In this document: piece after piece, positions 61,001 to 64,000 of the stretch
Layout of the letters: every line of letters starts with the position of its first letter
How positions within the stretch are numbered: position 1 is the first letter of the stretch
NCBI GenBank assembly: GCA_035235625.1
Contig: CP141146.1
Span: 39,663,709 to 39,727,708, forward strand
From: Saururus chinensis
Lineage: Eukaryota > Streptophyta > Magnoliopsida > Piperales > Saururaceae
Length of the DNA: 64,000 nucleotides
Direction: 5' to 3'
Position numbers and translations under genes: made by a program
Notes under the pieces: model-generated
Databases searched by the model: none
Told to the model about the DNA's origin: nothing
The model's input: the letters and a program-made list of their open reading frames with translations, nothing else

Positions 61001-61765
61001 AATTTGACCGGGGATTGAACAATACCCAGCCAGTCACAAAACATCAAAATCGGCCGTGGACAGCACCCAACAACATCGATTTTGCATTTACAAGGCCCAC
61101 ATATGGGCGAAGGGTGTGGGTAACATTCAAAGATGGAGGAGAGGTGGAGGACTTCGATGTCAACTCCAAATGATGGCAAAGCCATCCGACGGTCAGGTGG
61201 CACCAAAACCCTAACCTACATACTCGACTACTTGCACACATGGCCAAAGGGAGGGGCATAGGCTAAATAGAGGTGGTTCAAGGCTCATAAGGGTCCGATA
61301 GGGCAAAGGCCCTAGTGGGGACCAATTGAAATGGCGACATCGCCGATCACCACCCACAACCGAAATAATAGGTGCGGGCGGCTATACATCTCGCACGGCA
61401 AAGGACGGGAGAAAGGTTCAAGGTCGAGCAAAGGTCGTGAGGCCGTCACTAGCCAAGGCCAATGCAGGTGAACTCATCCACCTTTGATCAAGGTAGATCA
61501 TACAATATCTTGCCAAAGGCCATCCAGTATCGACGACATAAAATGGGCAAGAGGGGTCAAGAGGCAAATATGTCGGTGAGACGGAACTAATTGGGGTGCG
61601 GCCCACAGGGAGGAGTACAGGTCAAACTGGCCAAGGTGGGGTCAACCCTAGCCATCGCTAGGCAAGGGCGGAATCCATGGTGGCTATTCAGCCACTGCCA
61701 ACCTACATTGGCGGTGTAAAGGTCCACAACAAAAGGGTTGATCGGAGGGACAAGTAGGGCCCGGG
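58093..61765 (-). other. Repeat-derived region, probably minus-strand LTR sequence
   Basis: TGTCACACCC at 58093 and TATAACGCCCGAG at 58208 look like reversed LTR ends. From 58740 to 60750 come AT/CA-rich degenerate repeats of TCGTACGACCTTAATCGTAC and TACATACATAC types. At 60760-61760 there is a GC-rich island with several short open frames and no recognised protein. The right end abuts TGTGACAACCC at 61766. No gene is recognised. Confidence 0.45.
59450..59610. repeat. Short tandem repeats, ~29-bp unit, about 5-6 copies
   Basis: Repeats of the form ACATACAGTGCCACTCTAGGG with variable ends. CAGTGCCA or CAATGCCA recurs at about 59451, 59471, 59499, 59527 and 59551. A related CTCTCAACAGATCATCA / CTCTCAATAGAGCATCA pair follows at 59607 and 59673. 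Confidence 0.75.
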
Positions 61766-62088
61766 TGTGACAACCCAGATATTAGGTAAGTTATACTATT
61801 AGAATTTTTATATATTATTAGAATATTATTTTGAATGTTGAACCTAAATGAATGTTGTAGAACTCTAAAAACCAAACACAAAGGTTTTTGAAGCACTTGA
61901 ATTGGAGGTAGTGGCCGTATGTAGCGATTGTGGAAGCGCGCATCATAAGAGGGCCCACAATGAAACTATGGTAAAACCTATCCTTGAGTGGTCTTGTTTC
62001 AAAGGGCTCTTCGATACGAGTCCATCGGTACCAAGAACGTACAATTCCGATGTATAGGTAAAAAGTTAGAGCAATTTAAAGTTTTGAA

Positions 62089-62280
<192 letters not shown>

Positions 62281-62569
62281 TGGGCTGACGCAAGCATTGC
62301 GTTAACCATGTTTTGACCATGTGACGCGTGACATCGCGCGGTTTGACTGCATGATGTGGCGTAGTATGGTTCACCCTGCACGGCGGGTCCGCACCGCCCT
62401 GCGAACCGCGCGACACGCAGAACCCACGTGTCGGGTTCCGTAGTACCGCATGGACCCATGTGGTAACCTCGTGACACGTGCAGTTCCGTGCATTGAAACC
62501 GAGCGGTGCACCGTTCTACTGCGTGACACATGGCAGACACACATCGTGCGACGATTCCTTCCCATCTCC

Positions 62570-62578
62570 TATTTATAT
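62570..62578 (+). promoter_or_regulatory. TATA-like box
   Basis: TATTTATAT followed within 30 bp by a CT-rich stretch (TTTTTCACTCTTACTATTC), as in plant LTR promoters. It fits the LTR-like segment that starts at 61766. Confidence 0.4.
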
Positions 62579-64000
62579 CCTCCATTTTTCACTCTTACTA
62601 TTCACTTTCACCTCTAGTTAAAACTTCTGACTCCCCGTTCTGAGCTGTTTTAAGTCCGATTCAACCCGTTTCAAAGGCGTTCTTAACTAAATCAACTGTG
62701 CTGGATGCTGTGACGGGGCCAGATTTTCAGTATAAGCTCTCTGCAACCACGAACTTTCTACTTCGACCTTAAGGTAGAGAGTCTTAAACTTTAAACTTAT
62801 GCTTTGCTTGTATGCTTTATTTTTATGGACCATTTTTATTCAATCATACATCTTTTCTTATGTTTTCAAAAAGAAATGCTTTACGTATATCATGTTTTAT
62901 TTAATTAAAATTATGACATGATATGTGTGTTTTCTGGGGAGTTCTAGGGTTATACCTAGAACAATATTTTCTAGATACCTAGTGAAGAAATTATCGGTAT
63001 TTGGTACGCGCATATAGGTATGGAGTATTATGGGAAAACTCCTTCTTTTTGAGCTTCCGGTGGTCCCATGAGCATCAAAGGAACGCCGTTCGATATCATG
63101 GCTCTGGATTTATCATCATCGGACGAACCAGTATTTTCTAAAATTGTTTCTAAATCTGTTATGCAAAAATTATTACGGTCTTTTACTTAGCATTAAATTA
63201 GATTTTAACATCTACTGAGTATAAAAATACTCACCCACCCTCAAACTCTGCAGGTAGTAAAACCAACCCGGAGGTGTCAACCGAAGAATTATCTATTTAG
63301 TAGTTTCTTTTAAATATTTTCAATCTCTATAATATTATGATTTTTATGAAAGACTTGGCTTGTATTTTGTAATATGACTGCTCTGCATACAGTATATTCT
63401 GGACTAGGTCCTAATTTACTACTACGTGATTACTTTATCTATGCGTCAATTCCAAAAACTCTTATGTTTTATGTTGACTTACCTTTCATAGATCCGTATG
63501 GCGGGCCGTCACGTTTGGTTTCACGTGCGATGTAACACATGCCGCGCGGGATAATAATTATGCAGATTTTGATGTATATTATTTTTTGACAGTCACCACA
63601 CAGGGAGGGAAGGTGGCCGGAGTAGAGTGGAGCTGGGTGGAGGCGGCCAGAGGCTTGCTTCCACCGGCGCAGCCACAATTCCCGTCAAACCAAAAATAAG
63701 GAAGAGGAATTGACTGGGGGAAACCAGCCCAGGCGGAGTGGCTATGGGGGCAGCGGACCTGGCTGGGGGTGACCTTGCAGTCACTGGACCGCGGCTGGCT
63801 AGACGAAGGCCAGGCGGAGCCATCTTTGGCCATAGGCAGCAACTTCCGGTGTCAGTAGTCTCAAACACACGAATCAAACTGAAAATAGAGGGTTTTCAGA
63901 TCGAGTAGAGGAGAAATTGAGGGGAAAGAGGAGGAATTGGTCTAGGTGGACCCACTGCCTTCGTTGGACCTAGGTGGGGCCGGACAGAGGTTTGGTCGGC

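Overview
This window is nuclear DNA of a flowering plant. It carries two plant housekeeping genes with many short exons and plant-type GT/AG introns. They sit in a dense layer of plant transposable elements: Ty3/gypsy, MULE, PIF/Harbinger, hAT- and Stowaway-type MITEs, a CACTA-like repeat and LINE scraps. I cannot name the species from the sequence.

The two genes are convergent. At 495-5916 (+) lie ten exons of VIPP1 (IM30/PspA family, thylakoid membrane maintenance); the transit-peptide exon lies left of the window. At 20653-44028 (-) lies a complete 16-exon gene for the mitochondrial RNA helicase SUV3. Its exon lengths add up in frame to 570 codons plus stop. The gene is stretched to 23.4 kb by two Ty3/gypsy elements in introns 12 and 4 and by several MITEs. 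One intron has a GC donor.

Between the genes (5.9-20.6 kb) lie a GC-rich block, a degraded MULE (9.4-12.5 kb) with a hAT-type MITE inserted in it, and an almost intact Tekay-like chromovirus element (12571-18929, minus strand). That element has two LTRs and one in-frame amber stop in gag. A fragment of a related LTR and a LINE RNase H fragment follow.

Upstream of SUV3 is a 6.36-kb PIF/Harbinger element (44463-50818) with matching terminal repeats and TAA target duplications. It has a transposase gene with one frameshift and an intact two-exon Myb/SANT-like partner gene. From 50.8 to 64 kb the DNA is repeat-derived. It holds an RPT1 proteasome-ATPase pseudogene fragment, a 3.3-kb solo LTR with perfect CATCC duplications, a CACTA-like repeat, LTR-like segments with TATA boxes and variable GC-rich islands, and long microsatellites.

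I found no RNA gene, CRISPR array or operon-like system, and nothing I would call a wholly new biological system. The most notable points are the layered insertions in SUV3, the Harbinger element 435 bp upstream of its start codon, the GC-AG intron that holds a retrotransposon, and the family of long LTRs with differing GC-rich inserts.
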